A stretch of DNA of 64,000 nt from Climacium dendroides (lineage: Eukaryota; Streptophyta; Bryopsida; Hypnales; Climaciaceae): NCBI GenBank assembly GCA_950106755.1, contig OX467083.1, positions 29,569,029-29,633,028 on the forward strand, written 5' to 3'. Position 1 is the first letter of the stretch. Each line of letters starts with the position of its first letter. Below the pieces are notes generated by a model. It saw only the letters and a program-made list of their open reading frames with translations. It did no database searches and was not told the origin of the DNA. The position numbers were made by a program, and so were the translations under genes. Of the stretch, positions 26,012-38,129 are shown piece by piece.

Positions 26012-26371
26012 GTGAATAGTTTAGACTCGTTAACAATGTACATGAGGAACTTCATGAGCATGTCAAACGAAGTATTTGATTTCCAATTTCAAAGGATGGT
26101 TACAAAGACAAAAGATTTCACCCATTGTGAGTCATGCTTCAAGACCGTTACAAGTATCAATGCCTTTATACGAAGGATTCGGAATTTCCATGTAAATTCA
26201 AAGGAGTATCCAACGAGAACGTTATTTAACAGACAGGATTTTAGATTATCTGCTTGGGGACTGGAGCCCCATTTCTTTTTGATGTTTCTTTTATCCTACC
26301 CAGGCAGTACAGGCCATGTCCTTGGGACCGACGACGGATCTGATCCATCTGTAGCAAAACCGGGTCAGTAA
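26012..26371 (+). other. 119-codon open frame, unknown, probably relic
   Basis: The frame is longer than its neighbours and locally less AT-rich. The first half contains HCESCFKTVTSINAFIRRIR, with a C..C pair followed by a distant H, but the spacing does not match a C2H2 finger. The second half is unlike the first. It has no recognised family, no splice support and no second copy here. The rest of 25760-26553 holds nothing else. Confidence 0.25.
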
Positions 26372-26553
26372 TTTCCTGAAAATATTCCAAGCTCGGCAAG
26401 CTTTTGTTTTTGTGTCAACCCTATCAGCTGAAGCAACTGTTGCCATAGAATTAAGTTTCTACAGTGGGCGATGTTTTAGAATTTCGTACAGCATCCATCA
26501 TTCATTTGTGGGACCAATGGGGGATCAGAAAAATATGTTATAGTAGTAGTGGA

Positions 26554-27196
26554 CCCATTTCCAACCTTCACCCCATTTCCAATCTATAGGCTGCTTTCTT
26601 TTCATGAAATTGCGCTTTCTTTCAGTGAAGTTGTGGTGGAGTTCGAGGAGCAGTTCACAGGATAACATTGTGAACCAAGCTTGAGGGCCCCTTTTGCTTC
26701 TGCAGAAGGGGGAAGCCCCTCATGCCTGACAGGTCCTAGATGTACAAATCAACGTGGGAGGAGGGGATGGGCCAAGGGGTGGATCAGCACTGAACAACCT
26801 CCCCCCAAAGCACCAATCAGATGCTCTAAATTTTAACTAAATTGCCCCCCATATACAGGGGGAATGATACCTTGATTTGCCAGGTAAAGATCAGCATGGT
26901 GAACAATGTTATGGTTGTGGTGTATTATGATTGGCTGTAAGGCTATCAATATTGCAACCAGTCCTTGGCTCGATTTTGCAATCAGCCTATGGTCAGAAAT
27001 AGAAAGATGGTCTACATCACCATTATAGGTCAAAGAGAATCTTTCACTAAAAATTTCATAATAATTGTATTTTTTATAATAAAATTTTGGAAAATATACA
27101 ATCCTTCCAAACTCTATTTCTATACATGGAAAAAATTTTGCACTCAAAAAAATTGTGCTCCAAATATGAATAATTGCTTGAGTAGTTGGAAATGGG
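26554..27196. mobile_element. Longer relative of the CCCATTTCCAA-ended element
   Basis: The ends CCCATTTCCAA and TTGGAAATGGGT and the adjoining interior blocks match 22914-23002. The middle (about 0.5 kb) is non-coding; the overlapping 155-codon minus frame 26833-27300 reads through the right end and is not gene-like. Confidence 0.5.
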
Positions 27197-29577
27197 TGAG
27201 CTACCTTGATTGTCACAAATTCTAATAAGTGCCAACCCAAGTCAAAACTTGGGCCGTAAAGTCTAGGAAAGCTAGGCGGGAGGTCCATCCGAGTGCCCAT
27301 TTAATAGCTTGAAGTTAATTTGGGGAGGTTAGATTTCTCAACTGAATATTTTATGGTAAGTTTTTCACCTTACAAAAGAAAAATGGAATTGACATCTAAC
27401 TAGAAAGCTCTAATCCAAGTTGTTTTGTATTTTTTTGGAGCTTTGTGGACTTAGTGAAGTTTGTCATGTATGCAAATTGTGCAATTTGTACACAAAACAA
27501 AAGTTTCGTTCATTTCATTCATTATTCTTCAAAATTCGCGTACATTTCTAGATTATGATTGTAACAATTTGGAAAATTAATGTTGCCACATGTTCACTAA
27601 ATAGGAACCTAAAAATTAAAGGGACTTATTGTGGAAAACTATAGATGTTTGAAACATGATGTACAACCTACGGACACTTAAAACCCCTATTCAATGTAGT
27701 TGCATTCAAATAGACTAAAAGAGTCTCCCTAGCCACAACAATGCTTGCAACAATGGGAAGCTATATGTTTTTGATGTGATTACATAGAAAGTATTTTTTT
27801 TTCAAAAACAAAATGATTGAATATAATTTTGAAATTATGAAAGCAATTTTAAATATTCAATCCACTTTTTACATGTCAAATTTAAAATTGAGGTCATGAA
27901 GAAAGTACGAGGCTAAAGAAAATAACATGTATAACCCCAAACCATTTACAACTTTAAGAAAAAATTATTTTACAATTTATTCAAATGAATTTCTAATGTG
28001 ATTTTCTCCCCAAGATCCAATGTATTTGAGGCTCATCTCTATGAACTTCTAACTCTAAAAAATTAAGATTTGCAAAGGACATCCTTGCACATAATCTTCA
28101 ATAGAAAAATCATAATAAAAAAAGGATTTTTGATGCTTCAAATAGACTTTAAAGAGTATTCAAAATTTTAAAACTACCCCAAATAGTACATTGGTAAGAT
28201 TTTATATAACTTCAAAGCTTAGTTGGTACCAAAATATAGAGCCTTGGGCATTTAAGTGTAAAATTAGATTTTATCATAATTAAGGGCCTATTGCTTCAAT
28301 CCAATTGGTTTTGCAATTCTAATTAAACAATTTTTTTAACACCAAATAGATATAGAGGTATCCTAAAATTTATGAAATGTCGCCCTCTATTTGGTACCTA
28401 GTTTATTTCTTTTTCAAAAATGCATTTTTGAAAAATTGAGATTAATTCAAGAACCAATTCTTTTTTTCAAATTTTTTTTACTTCACTATAATTCAAAGTC
28501 AAATTTTTTGCACTCTTATCTTTATATAATATATTATTAAAAATCGACAAATGCATTGCATTTTATGTTTTAATATTGAAGACCTTTGCATTTCAATTTG
28601 AAGTTGTCAATTTGGGCTTCAATTGTATAGATAATTTCAATAGATGTTAAAAATTACAATCATTTCATCCTATTAATTTACTTTTGCACCAAACAAATAA
28701 GGGAAGAGGAATTTAAGAAATATGACCTTACAATAATAAGAGGACATGGTAATTACAAAAAAAAATATGCTCTATTTCATGTTACATGTTTCTTGAAATC
28801 TTTTTGGTTATAACTTTTGTCCAAAGTGGTGTTTGTATGGACCTTTGGCACCAATCCACAATGCTAGAGTTGGTGCTTCAAGACCACAACACTAGTGTTT
28901 ACACATATTAAGCCTAAAGAAGAAAATTTAGAACCTTCCAAATTAGAATTTGAAGTCACCTCCTAATATTACACAAACCAACAAGAAATTTCAGAAATAT
29001 AAAATATTTGTCACGCACATGTCTTCACAATGTATTTTGTTTTTAGTATTACAACAAAGATTACAAAATGCAACATTCTTGAGATGTAATTAGTTATTCC
29101 AAGAGCCCCTTTAAGTTGGAAAATGGTATTGTTTTGATTTATGTTTTGTATCACTGTTCTCTTTCCTAAAATGCAAACATAATTTTTTTTGTTTGTCTCA
29201 TTAAATAAGTAAATGGACAGTAAATAAGTACATTAAGAACATAATCCTTGAAGCAATTTTATTTGAACAGAAGTTTTGGAAATACATGATTTTTGTGTTT
29301 TACTAATTTTTCATCTTTTTTTCCTTCAAAGATCATAGGACACCTCACAATGCACCAAAACATTTTTTGCAATTTTCTAATATAGACGATCACCCATGCA
29401 AATACAAAGAATGTTTTCAAATTCCTTATAGCCTCACTTGCTCCCCTTACATAATTTTTTTTCATCACAAATCTCCTATGAGGTAAGAAAAAAATGTTGA
29501 TTTTAACATACCAAAGAAGTGTTAAAATAAATTCTTTATATAGTAGTGAATTTTTAAAAGATCACTTTTTCTTAAAT
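27197..29577. other. AT-rich intergenic sequence
   Basis: Nothing recognised on either strand; short frames only. Confidence 0.5.
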
Positions 29578-30232
29578 GGATGATTGCGAGAAAAACTAGT
29601 ACTACTTTGAGTTACAATGAGAGTGATTCTCTTACATGAATCTAATTAACTTGAAATTTTTATTGGAGATAGTATTTAACTTGATAGTATTTAAATCCCT
29701 TATCTTTCAAAAAATTAAAATTAAAAAATTATTTTATATTTGTTACACTTTGCAATTTAGGAGTTTTAAGTACTAGGGAATATACAAAATTAGTGATCTA
29801 GAGATGAAATTTTTGTGGTCTACTTCCACAATAGGGGACATGTACTTACCAAAGGAAATCTAAAGTACATTGTTTTATGGCCTCCATATTTGTGTGCTCT
29901 CTTTTAAACATTAAAGATGGTTTTGACTTCTATTTTTTGGTGAAATGTAATTACTATCAAGTCTTTACAAATGGTAGATATTTAGTTTTTTTATGTTTTT
30001 CTAATTATTATTAATTTATACCTAGTTGTATTAAATTTTTGTGATAAATTGTCTTTTTTTTTCAAATAGTACTTTTTCAATACTTGCAAGTAGTCAGTAG
30101 TACTAGTAGCCTTCAATTTTTCAAATCAATAGTTGAGACTGTTTTGTTTTTTAGTACTTGTAGTATTGAGTGCAGAAACTACAATTTTGGCAAAATACTA
30201 CCAAAATTGTTCGGTCTCTCTTGCAACCACCC
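29578..30232. mobile_element. TIR element, GATTGC-GAGAAA ended, family F
   Basis: The left end GGATGATTGCGAGAAA and the right end CTCTCTTGCAACCACCC are diverged forms of the GGGTSATTGCAAGAAA inverted repeat. The interior matches 36060-36700 (AACTTGAAATTTTTATTGG, CCAAAGGAAATCTAAA, TTTTGGTGAAATGT). It has no coding capacity. Confidence 0.65.
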
Positions 30233-32240
30233 AAATGAACTATTATAAATTTGGATAGGAAAGTAGGTTCTTATGAAGTCAAGTTTTGAATGAATCTTTT
30301 CTAAATTTTGACACAAAAGGTGCATAGATGTATCTCTTTTGTAGAAATATATACAATTTTTTTCTTCAATCAAGTGCCCAAATCAAATAATTTTGTTGCA
30401 CGAGTTTTTGGGTATAAGATATGTAGTTGCAAGTTACTTGAGCAAATCCGCTCTTCTATTTCTAAAATTTGGCAAGCAAGTAACTAATATTATATAGTGT
30501 AAAACTATTAAGAAAAAATTACGTTGAACACAAAAAAGTTACTTCTAGAATAGTTCAAGTTTGCTAATCCTATCAAGCATGTCTAAGAAAATCTTTCCTT
30601 CCAACTTCAAATGCTATAGTCTTACAATTGATCTATTTTGTAAAGTTAGTTGGAAATTTCCTTAAAAATCTAATAGATTTTATATGAGTGAATTCAAAAA
30701 ATATTCTCCCTTTCCTTCACAATTTTTCTCATTGCAATAGAACATGATTTTTTTTTGACAATTTATGCCCAACTCTTGTCCCTATCTTTTACCTAGAGTT
30801 AGGATTCATTCACACTTAAGATAACAAATACTTTATCGTAGCAAGGATACTTAGTCCCAACCTTAACCTACATTCACTTCACTAGTAGAGATACAATAGT
30901 AGAAGACCAAAGGAAATGATTCAAGAAAAGACCTACAAGAGTGGGTAGTATATTATATGCAGTCTTTTGAGTGGATAGTGAGAGAATGTGAATTTTAAAG
31001 AAAAACATCAAAAGGGGTATAAATCATTTTCAAAGGGGTACAAGTGGCATTCAACCATTGGCTATTGAACTTTTTCAAAAAATGTGAAAGGGGGTATATG
31101 TGTCACTTTGTCATTGGTTGAAAAATTGACATGGATACTTGTGACATACCTTCCCCTGCAACCCCATACTAAATAAACCCCCAAAGTTTGGGATAAATTC
31201 TTTGATATGCAAACTTTTAAAATATATATATAGTAAAAATATACAATTTTGATGTGCAAAATACATGAGTATCAAATTATACTCAATAAAATATATGTAT
31301 TTTTGTGACATGTGCTTCACCTTCAAACAATATGAGATAGAGTATGGCCTTATGGATATGTATATATCTCATACGTATTCCATATATATCTTATGTATAC
31401 TTCACATGTTGTACATTTTTTGTATTCCATATCTATTTTATATATCCATATCTATATTTGTATCCTAGACTATTTGTATTTGTATTATTTATTTTTTAAG
31501 ATCAACAATATTGAAGGGGGGATTTTTGTTTACAGATCAATGGCTCTCAATTTTTATAAAGGGGGATGGGCATTAATTGCAATTGGAAGGGGATGTATCA
31601 TCATACAAGATAGTAATCCAAGTATCCATATGGATCTTCTCGTAGGTCATTTTCTTGATCAATACATGTATTAGCTTACACCATGTTTTTTGTATGCTTT
31701 TCTAACTTGGCTTTTAACTAGCACCATATACAAATTAGGTAACTAACTCTAATTCTAATCCCTTTCTACAATTATCCCCAATAATTTTTTTTGCCTAAAA
31801 TGTACCATCCAAATTCATAGAATCTTGGGTTGTTTGAATATATCTACTTTTCAAAAATTCAAAAATTCATAGTTTATTCACATAGTACCCTAAAAATGTT
31901 TACGAAAGAAATCTAGAATCCTCTCTAGACATTTGACAAGTTTCAACAAAAAATTAGACAATCTAATAATAGGAACAATGCTAAATTTATTTTATTTAGA
32001 TACATTAATTCATGTGCAAGTTACCATAGGCCAAACACTACTATGTGAACTTTCAATTACCTAGATGTGACCATCCATGTTTTTTAATAAACAATTCATC
32101 ACTCAAGTTTTTGAACTTGACAATGTCCCTTCAGATTAAAGCCAATGATGTTAGGGCACTTACCAATTACTTTTCCAAAATAAAAACCATAGTGACTAAT
32201 ACTCTTAGGGTCATCACTCACACAAAACAATTTCTAATGA
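30233..32240. other. AT-rich region with TA-rich low complexity
   Basis: 31195-31490 is rich in TATAT/CATATCTAT motifs. The segment near 31540-31740 shares GGATCTTCTCGTAGGTCATTTT-like sequence with about 21870-21905. No gene was seen. Confidence 0.45.
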
Positions 32241-32380
32241 GGGTCATTGCAAGAAAGATTGTACTTTTCCTTGTAGTGTTTTGTACAATAGTCATTTTTT
32301 TTCCTTGGGAGGACTTTATAGTTAAATTTTTTTTTTTTTAAAATAATGGAAAATAAAACCGGTCTTTCTTGCAATGACCC
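32241..32380. mobile_element. 140-bp MITE, GGGTCATTGCAAGAAAGA ends
   Basis: The left end GGGTCATTGCAAGAAAGA pairs with the right end TCTTTCTTGCAATGACCC. The core is short and T-rich. It is a minimal member of the family seen at 712, 29578, 35977, 39079 and 41350. Confidence 0.75.
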
Positions 32381-32434
32381 ACAAGGCCACTTCCACGGTA
32401 GGCTATGCTCTCGTCCCATCCAATGGGGCTCTAG

Positions 32435-32587
32435 CATGATTGTCATATTGGACAAGTTACTATTCATTTTCCGTCCTGTAGGACGAGTTACTATTCATCA
32501 AATGTACTTGAGAGGTACATTTGATGAATAGTAACTCGTCCTACAGGACAAAAAATGAATAGTAACTTGTCCAGTATGACAACCATG
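32435..32587. mobile_element. 153-bp foldback MITE, copy 1 (hAT-like)
   Basis: This is a near-perfect hairpin: two 73-bp arms separated by a 7-bp loop (TTGAGAG). Ends read CATG(A/G)TTGTCATA. It is flanked by an imperfect 8-bp duplication, GGCTCTAG / GACTCTAG. Each arm itself contains two related sub-blocks with (A/G)AGTTACTATTCAT. An 8-bp TSD suggests hAT. It has no coding capacity; RNA read through it would form a long hairpin. Confidence 0.9.
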
Positions 32588-32679
32588 GACTCTAGTGTAT
32601 TTTAGTTTTACTTTATTTTATTTTTTTGGCTCTTACATCATTATAATGTTGTATAGCCACGCAATGGTCTTTCATGTGC

Positions 32680-32830
32680 TGGGAAAGTATCATGCTTTGC
32701 TAGATGCTTGGAACAGACTTATGAGTTAATTCAAGGATTAGACTTGGCTAAGGAGTCATCAAAGGCTAGGGATCTCCTTGCAAAGGAGACCCTTGCCTCA
32801 CTAATAAACGATATTATAATAGGCCATACA
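32680..32830 (+). repeat. Diverged repeat shared with 23080-23260
   Basis: Partner of the 23-kb copy; same block order, about 70% similar by eye over the matched parts. Confidence 0.4.
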
Positions 32831-33099
32831 ATACTTTAACTAGAGGCAATTTGCATACAAAGTGGGCCCCCCTTGATGCACCACTAAACCTAACCTACCA
32901 TCTTCACTTTGCATACATCTCCAAAATCAATTACGTACCTACGTGGAAGATTGAAACTATTTTAGAACCAAACTTTGTTCCTTCCTAACTTTTGCATACC
33001 ATATCCAAATGCCATGTTGTTTAGTGCATTAGAACCTCCTTCTAATTGCCAACAAGAAAATTTGAAAATTTGAGCAGTATAACAATAGTAACTGCGCAC

Positions 33100-34030
33100 A
33101 GAAGTGGCGGTAGTGGGTGTACCCACCTTAATTTTCCTTGCCATGCAATTCTCCTCCTTTCTGTGTCGAGAAAGCAACCACAGTATTTCCAGAGTCCCCC
33201 GTTCCGGAGTCTCCGTCCCCGCCTCAAAATGCACAGTCTCCCCCACTCCCCCGACGGATCGATCACATAGCGGTGGCCCCGAACCGCAGCAATCCAGGCC
33301 ATCAACCCCGAAAACCATTCCACCCAGCCCCACGCCTGCTGCGACACTCGGAGGCCGCCCGGACGCAGGAAACAGGGAAAATCCCGCCTTCCGTTTCCCA
33401 TCACTGCAGATGATCACCCCAGATCGACCCTCTCGAGTATAAAAACAAAAACGTTGCAAATGATCCGGCACACATCATCATCAGACCAGGAAAAGTCAAG
33501 CAAGCGTCATGGAGCCTATAAATTACTGTCCAGGGACCAGGGAGACTGGAGGAATTCCGTAGGGCCGTGGCCGTCCTGGAGCGCCGCCGCAGGTTCCTCG
33601 TTCAACGCTCCCCTCCGTCCCCTTCACAAGTCCACACAGCTAGATCAGCAGGATCGCAGGTCCCCAAACTGAGACGGACTGCAAACTGCGAGCTCTGCGA
33701 GCTTACCTTCAAAGGAATCCAGTTTCCAAGTTCCAAATGGCTCGGTCCATAACTCCAAATGGAGAGCTTTGCCTCACTTTGCCAGTCAATGCGACCTACT
33801 CAAACTTCCTTTACAAAAGAGCTTGATGCGGATGCAAAGCCTGAGAATTGGGCTGTCGAACGGGGGAATGGAAGCTCCCTTGACAAGGTTTCCATTGGGT
33901 TGACTCGCAAGGAATCCCATCCTCCCAAAGAAATCGAGATTCTCCATCGAAAATGTAGGATTCCCCAGCGCGGTGATCAAATTTTAGAGGATTGTAATTG
34001 TAATGATGTCTTTTTTTTTTCTTTCTAATT
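33100..34030. other. GC-rich island of unknown function
   Basis: About 0.9 kb is much richer in G, C and CpG than the surrounding 30 kb. Several overlapping open frames on both strands (up to 169 codons on the minus strand, 33471-32962) are by-products of the GC content and do not resemble known families. A TATAAA-like CTATAAATT lies near 33515. On the minus strand a good donor, TTTGAAG|GTAAGC, occurs near 33700, following a frame with MENLDFFGRMGFLASQP. It could be a promoter with a first exon, a non-coding RNA locus or captured gene DNA. Confidence 0.4.
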
Positions 34031-34261
34031 TTGAACCCCTCCGGCCAGGAGAAAATTAAAGATTGGAGTCTGGAAGAGGTTCTGGAGGTATAGTCAGAGT
34101 TCTAGATGCAATGGAAACAAAAGAGACAGTCCAGTTTTGGAGCACCAATCAAGCCATGGAAACAGACTGTAAGTAGCGCCGCCTCCTCCATTGCAATTCA
34201 GAGACAATAATTTTTATTTCTTGCAAAGTAAGAGAGGAGAATCTTAGTGTGTAAATCACTA

Positions 34262-34510
34262 CACTAAATAGTGAAATTAGGTTGCCCCACACTAATTTCT
34301 CGACATTCTACACTATATAAATATGTACAATTTCTGTAGAAGGATGCACTAATGTAGGAGCCATGTGTGTTGCATGGGCTGGTACACTGGTTCATGGCTT
34401 GGGTTTAAAGAATTGCTTGTGCCTCCATCTGGAGAAGTGGTGAGTCATGAGGTAACTTTCCTAAGTAAGGCAATCTAATTGTTAAGGCAACCCAATTTCA
34501 CTATTTAGTG
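34262..34510 (+). mobile_element. TA-flanked MITE family E, first of a back-to-back pair
   Basis: This 249-bp element starts CACTAAATAGTGAAATTAGG and ends with the complement, ..CACTATTTAGTG, with TA on both sides (34260-34261, 34511-34512). It is homologous to the 22-kb copy. The right-hand TA is shared with the next element. Confidence 0.85.
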
Positions 34511-34512
34511 TA

Positions 34513-34760
34513 CACAAAATATTGAAATTAGGTTGCCTTAACAATCAGGTTGCCTTACTTAAGAAAGTTACCTCATGGCTTACCACTTGTCCAGATGGAG
34601 GCACAAGCAATTCTCTATACCCGAGCTGTGAATCAATGCACCAATCCATGCAACACACATGGTTCCTATATTACTGCATCCTTCTACAGTAACTGTACAA
34701 ATTATATAGTGTGGAATGTCGAGAAATTAGTGAGGGGCAACTTAATTTCACTATTTTGTG
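34513..34760 (-). mobile_element. TA-flanked MITE family E, second of the pair
   Basis: This 248-bp element is in opposite orientation to its neighbour and begins directly at the shared TA (34511-34512); the other TA is 34761-34762. The pair therefore forms a ~500-bp inverted repeat. The 83-codon frame at 34550-34801 lies within it and is spurious. Confidence 0.85.
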
Positions 34761-34762
34761 TA

Positions 34763-35976
34763 GGAGAAAAGAGGGTCTCAAAGCACCAAGTATTGTGTTA
34801 GGGCTTGGTGTTCTAAGACACCCTTTCTAAATAAATGGCTATTTAGTATGGACTGAACTATTTATTACAAAGACATTCTATTCAAACATTGGATGTAGTG
34901 GTATTGTTGTATAGCATTTGTGGTGTGCAAGAGTGGCATTGTTGAATTGGTCGCACTAATTTTCATACTAACCAATTATTCAACCATACTAAATAACCAT
35001 TTTGGAGGAGTAAATTGAAACAAGTGTAAAAATACTACCCACAAAGAGACAAGACTAGGAAGTGGAACTGTGGAAGGGCATCCCCAAAGCCAATAATTCA
35101 ATGCAAAATGGAAAGTAAGGTAGGAGGTATGTAAAGCACCCATTTATTAATTGATTCACAATTTTGGGTAGTTTGACAATTTGAACTTGTTTTCATTAAT
35201 TGTTCCTTGAAAGGTAAATGGAATTAATTGGCATCTAATCCAAGTCATTTATTTATTTTTGGACTTTTGTAAAATTAGTCATGAAGTTGGAAGTTAAAAT
35301 TATGTAAGGTTCTAAAAGCGTCTATTTCTTGATATGTTTGGTGTTAGTACATTGGTGAATGTAATTAATAAATGTATTAAAGAAAGCCATATGTACTACT
35401 ATGTTAGAAAAAATGCTTTTAGAGTCTCATCACTTTACAAAACTTCCTATTTTACAACCAAGTATAAGATAGGAATATTTTACTCTGAAGGCCTCACAAA
35501 TTCAAGACCTAAGGGTCCATAGATTGGATGCAACATATATAATAAGAGCAGACTTTTAGTATAAATAGTGGCCAAATTTAAGAAAAGATAATAGTAGTTT
35601 TGGAATTCTACATTGTTGTGACTTTCTAACTACAAGACATATTCATGATATTTTGGTGAGTGGGGGGACCTTAGAGGTGACATCTCGAGCATTGCAAGAG
35701 AATAGTTGAGTAGAAATGAGGAGTCTCAAGTAGACATGGCACCATAGTATTTTGTTTGGGACAAAAATGATAGTGTACCATATGTGCTTGTAAGAGTGCA
35801 TTTGTGAGTCTAAAGAACACACAGATCAGAGTTGTGCGTCAAAAAATATGGCTCTTTAAAGTTGAAAGTGCCCTAGCCACAAATCCAAGGTGTGGAACTA
35901 GTGGGAGTGGAAGTTCCAAGAGGAATGTCTCATCAAAATAGAGCATGCTACATATTGTTGGAAAGCTAAGGAAAGA
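34763..35976. other. AT-rich intergenic sequence
   Basis: Nothing recognised beyond short frames. Confidence 0.5.
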
Positions 35977-36700
35977 GGGTCATTGCAAGAAAGACTGTAC
36001 CTATTTCCCATCACAATGACGGGGTACTTTCTTGTCATTCTCTATACCTTTTGAAGTATAAACCTCATGAACTTGAAATTTTTATTGGAGATACCTAACT
36101 TTATGGTAATCAGATCCCTTAGTTTTAGAAATATAAAAAATAATTTTATATTTAAAAAAAAATTGTTTACTTGTTATACTATGAGGTTTAGGGATTTTTA
36201 CTACGTTAGAACTCTCCAAATTTAATGATTTGGAGTTGAAATTTTCTTGGTCTATTTGTATAGTAGGAAAGCATATTTTTACCAAAGGAAATCTAAAAAT
36301 ATATTATTTTGTGTCCTCCACATGAGTGCAAACAACACTCCTTTTGCATGCAATTTTTTAACAACGAAGATGGTTCTAAGATCAATCTTTTGGTGAAATG
36401 TCTTTACTATGAACTCTTTCCAAATTTATAATTTAATAGTTTATAAAAAATATTTTTCTATCTTTTACAAATTAAAATGTGAAACTACAGTAACAATATC
36501 TATTTTAATGAGATTTTGTACTTTCTAGTTTTTCTACTTAGAGAATTTTTCTACGATTTCCTTTCAAGGGACCTACTTCTCAAAGGAGTATACATTAAAT
36601 ATTTTTAAAATTTAAAATTTAAAAAAAAATTCCTCCTAAAAATGAGTATTATGCAAAACACTATAAAAAAAAAATCTTTTATGCAATGATTCTAGAACAA
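35977..36700. mobile_element. Family F TIR element, right end not found
   Basis: It begins GGGTCATTGCAAGAAAGACT, and its interior is collinear with 29640-30060 and, near 36560-36700, with 41200-41330 (GTATACATT(A/G)AA, ACAAAACACTA). The expected right terminus is missing after 36700, so the copy is truncated or rearranged. Confidence 0.6.
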
Positions 36701-37102
36701 TTCTAGAATGTTGAGGCTAATGAAAAGCTTAGGTGTGAATTAAAATTTATGGGCAAAAAAAGGAAAATAGAGTCTTGGAGAACTAAACCACTCAAGGGAC
36801 CTAGACCTTTTGAAGGCCATAACTCTCTCAATAATTGTTGCATTTGAAATAATGAATAGTCTATAATCATTCAAGAAAAGAGTACATCATGAAAGTGGAC
36901 TCATACTTTGGCTTTAGAGTTCCAAATTTGAAATTATTTCTATTGGAAGATCAAGAGTCCTTAAGAGCTCAATTTTGAAGCTAAGGCATGGAATCAAGTA
37001 CTTTCTCAAAGGATAAGTGTGTCTTTGATATCTTGGTGATCTATAGGAGGGATAGTCTCCCTCCTCCCTCCTCCCTCCCAAATAGTACTATGGTGAGTGA
37101 AA

Positions 37103-37255
37103 CATGGTTGTCATATTGGACAAGTTACTATTCATTTTCCGTCCTGTAGGAAGAGTTACTATTCATCAAATGTATTTAAGAGGTACATTTGATGAATAGT
37201 AACTCGTCCTACAGGACAAGAAATGAATAATAACTTGTCCAGTATGACAACCATG
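37103..37255. mobile_element. 153-bp foldback MITE, copy 2 (hAT-like)
   Basis: Same 73-7-73 hairpin as copy 1, same length, only a few base differences. It is flanked by a perfect 8-bp duplication, GAGTGAAA (37095-37102 and 37256-37263), the clearest TSD of the family. Confidence 0.95.
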
Positions 37256-38129
37256 GAGTGAAAGTGGTCACGAGTGGTGAAGGTGGTGATGGAGCATCAC
37301 CTTTCTGACACTATGAAGTGATTTTAGACACTTATTGACACCAGTTTGATGGTGTCTTGCTCTACACTAGGTTGTACATTGAGTCTCGAAGTGAGGTTAC
37401 TGGGGAGTTAGGTACCGTTCAACTTAGGCATTTTGCACTAATGGTGAATAGTACTACCATCAAGCATTTTGACATCAATAAAATTTCCACCCCATGTCAT
37501 CTAATGTATAGAGGGGTTGGGTGATGGGAGTTATGGGAGAATGGGGAACCCATGACTAATGTTGAAACCTAACATTGTTGGTGAGTGACATGTGCAATGT
37601 TAGGAGATTGAGATCCTTGGGGTTATTAAAAGTGAAGTGCATTGGAGAGCTTGAAGAAATATATATTACTATGGGGCACAACATACATGAGAATATGCAA
37701 TTGTTGAAAAAAAAGGAATTGGAACTATATGTTTAGGAGCTAGATTCATAAAAAGAGGAGGCAAGTTTTTGATCTCCTGACAACAAATTTTAAAGTTGGA
37801 CTTCAACCTTTTGGTTGCACTCATGAACTTGAGAACAAGGCAAAGCTACTCCTGAAAAATCTAAAATATAGTTCCTCCCTTTCCTCATAAAAACCAAAGC
37901 ATCTTCAACCTCAACAAAGGCAATTTGAACTCCTACAGAACACAGAAAAATACGTTTCCAATTCTGGAACAACATGGATGGAAGTTTCACTCTTGATTAG
38001 ACACTGGGAGCACCTAACAGTAAAGTGTTCACAGTGAAGTTTTTTTGTTTTTTCTTCAGTGCGTTTTTGTTTTTTCCTCAGTGCATTTTTGTTTTTTCTT
38101 CTTCTCTGTTGCAAATAAAGGATGAATTC
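37256..38129. other. Intergenic sequence
   Basis: Nothing recognised. A repeated TTTTTGTTTTTTCTTC(A)GTGC-type stretch lies at 38040-38105. Confidence 0.45.

Noticed and set aside
26105..26180. CESCF..H text as a C2H2 zinc finger
   Set aside because: Spacing from the Cys pair to the His residues does not fit the C2H2 pattern and there is no second finger.
26833..27300. 155-codon minus-strand open frame as a gene
   Set aside because: It crosses the right end of a repeat element, has no family features, and an overlapping plus-strand frame exists.
31195..31490. TATAT/CATATCTAT-rich stretch as a promoter or satellite
   Set aside because: It is low-complexity TA-rich DNA without a regular period or an adjacent gene.
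32962..33471. 169-codon minus-strand open frame as a gene
   Set aside because: It lies in a GC-rich island where long frames arise by chance on both strands. Overlapping frames of similar length exist, and no domain or codon signal supports it.
34262..34510. Family E as a CACTA transposon because its left end reads CACTA
   Set aside because: Other copies begin CACAA, and all are flanked by TA rather than a 3-bp duplication, which fits a TA-inserting family better.
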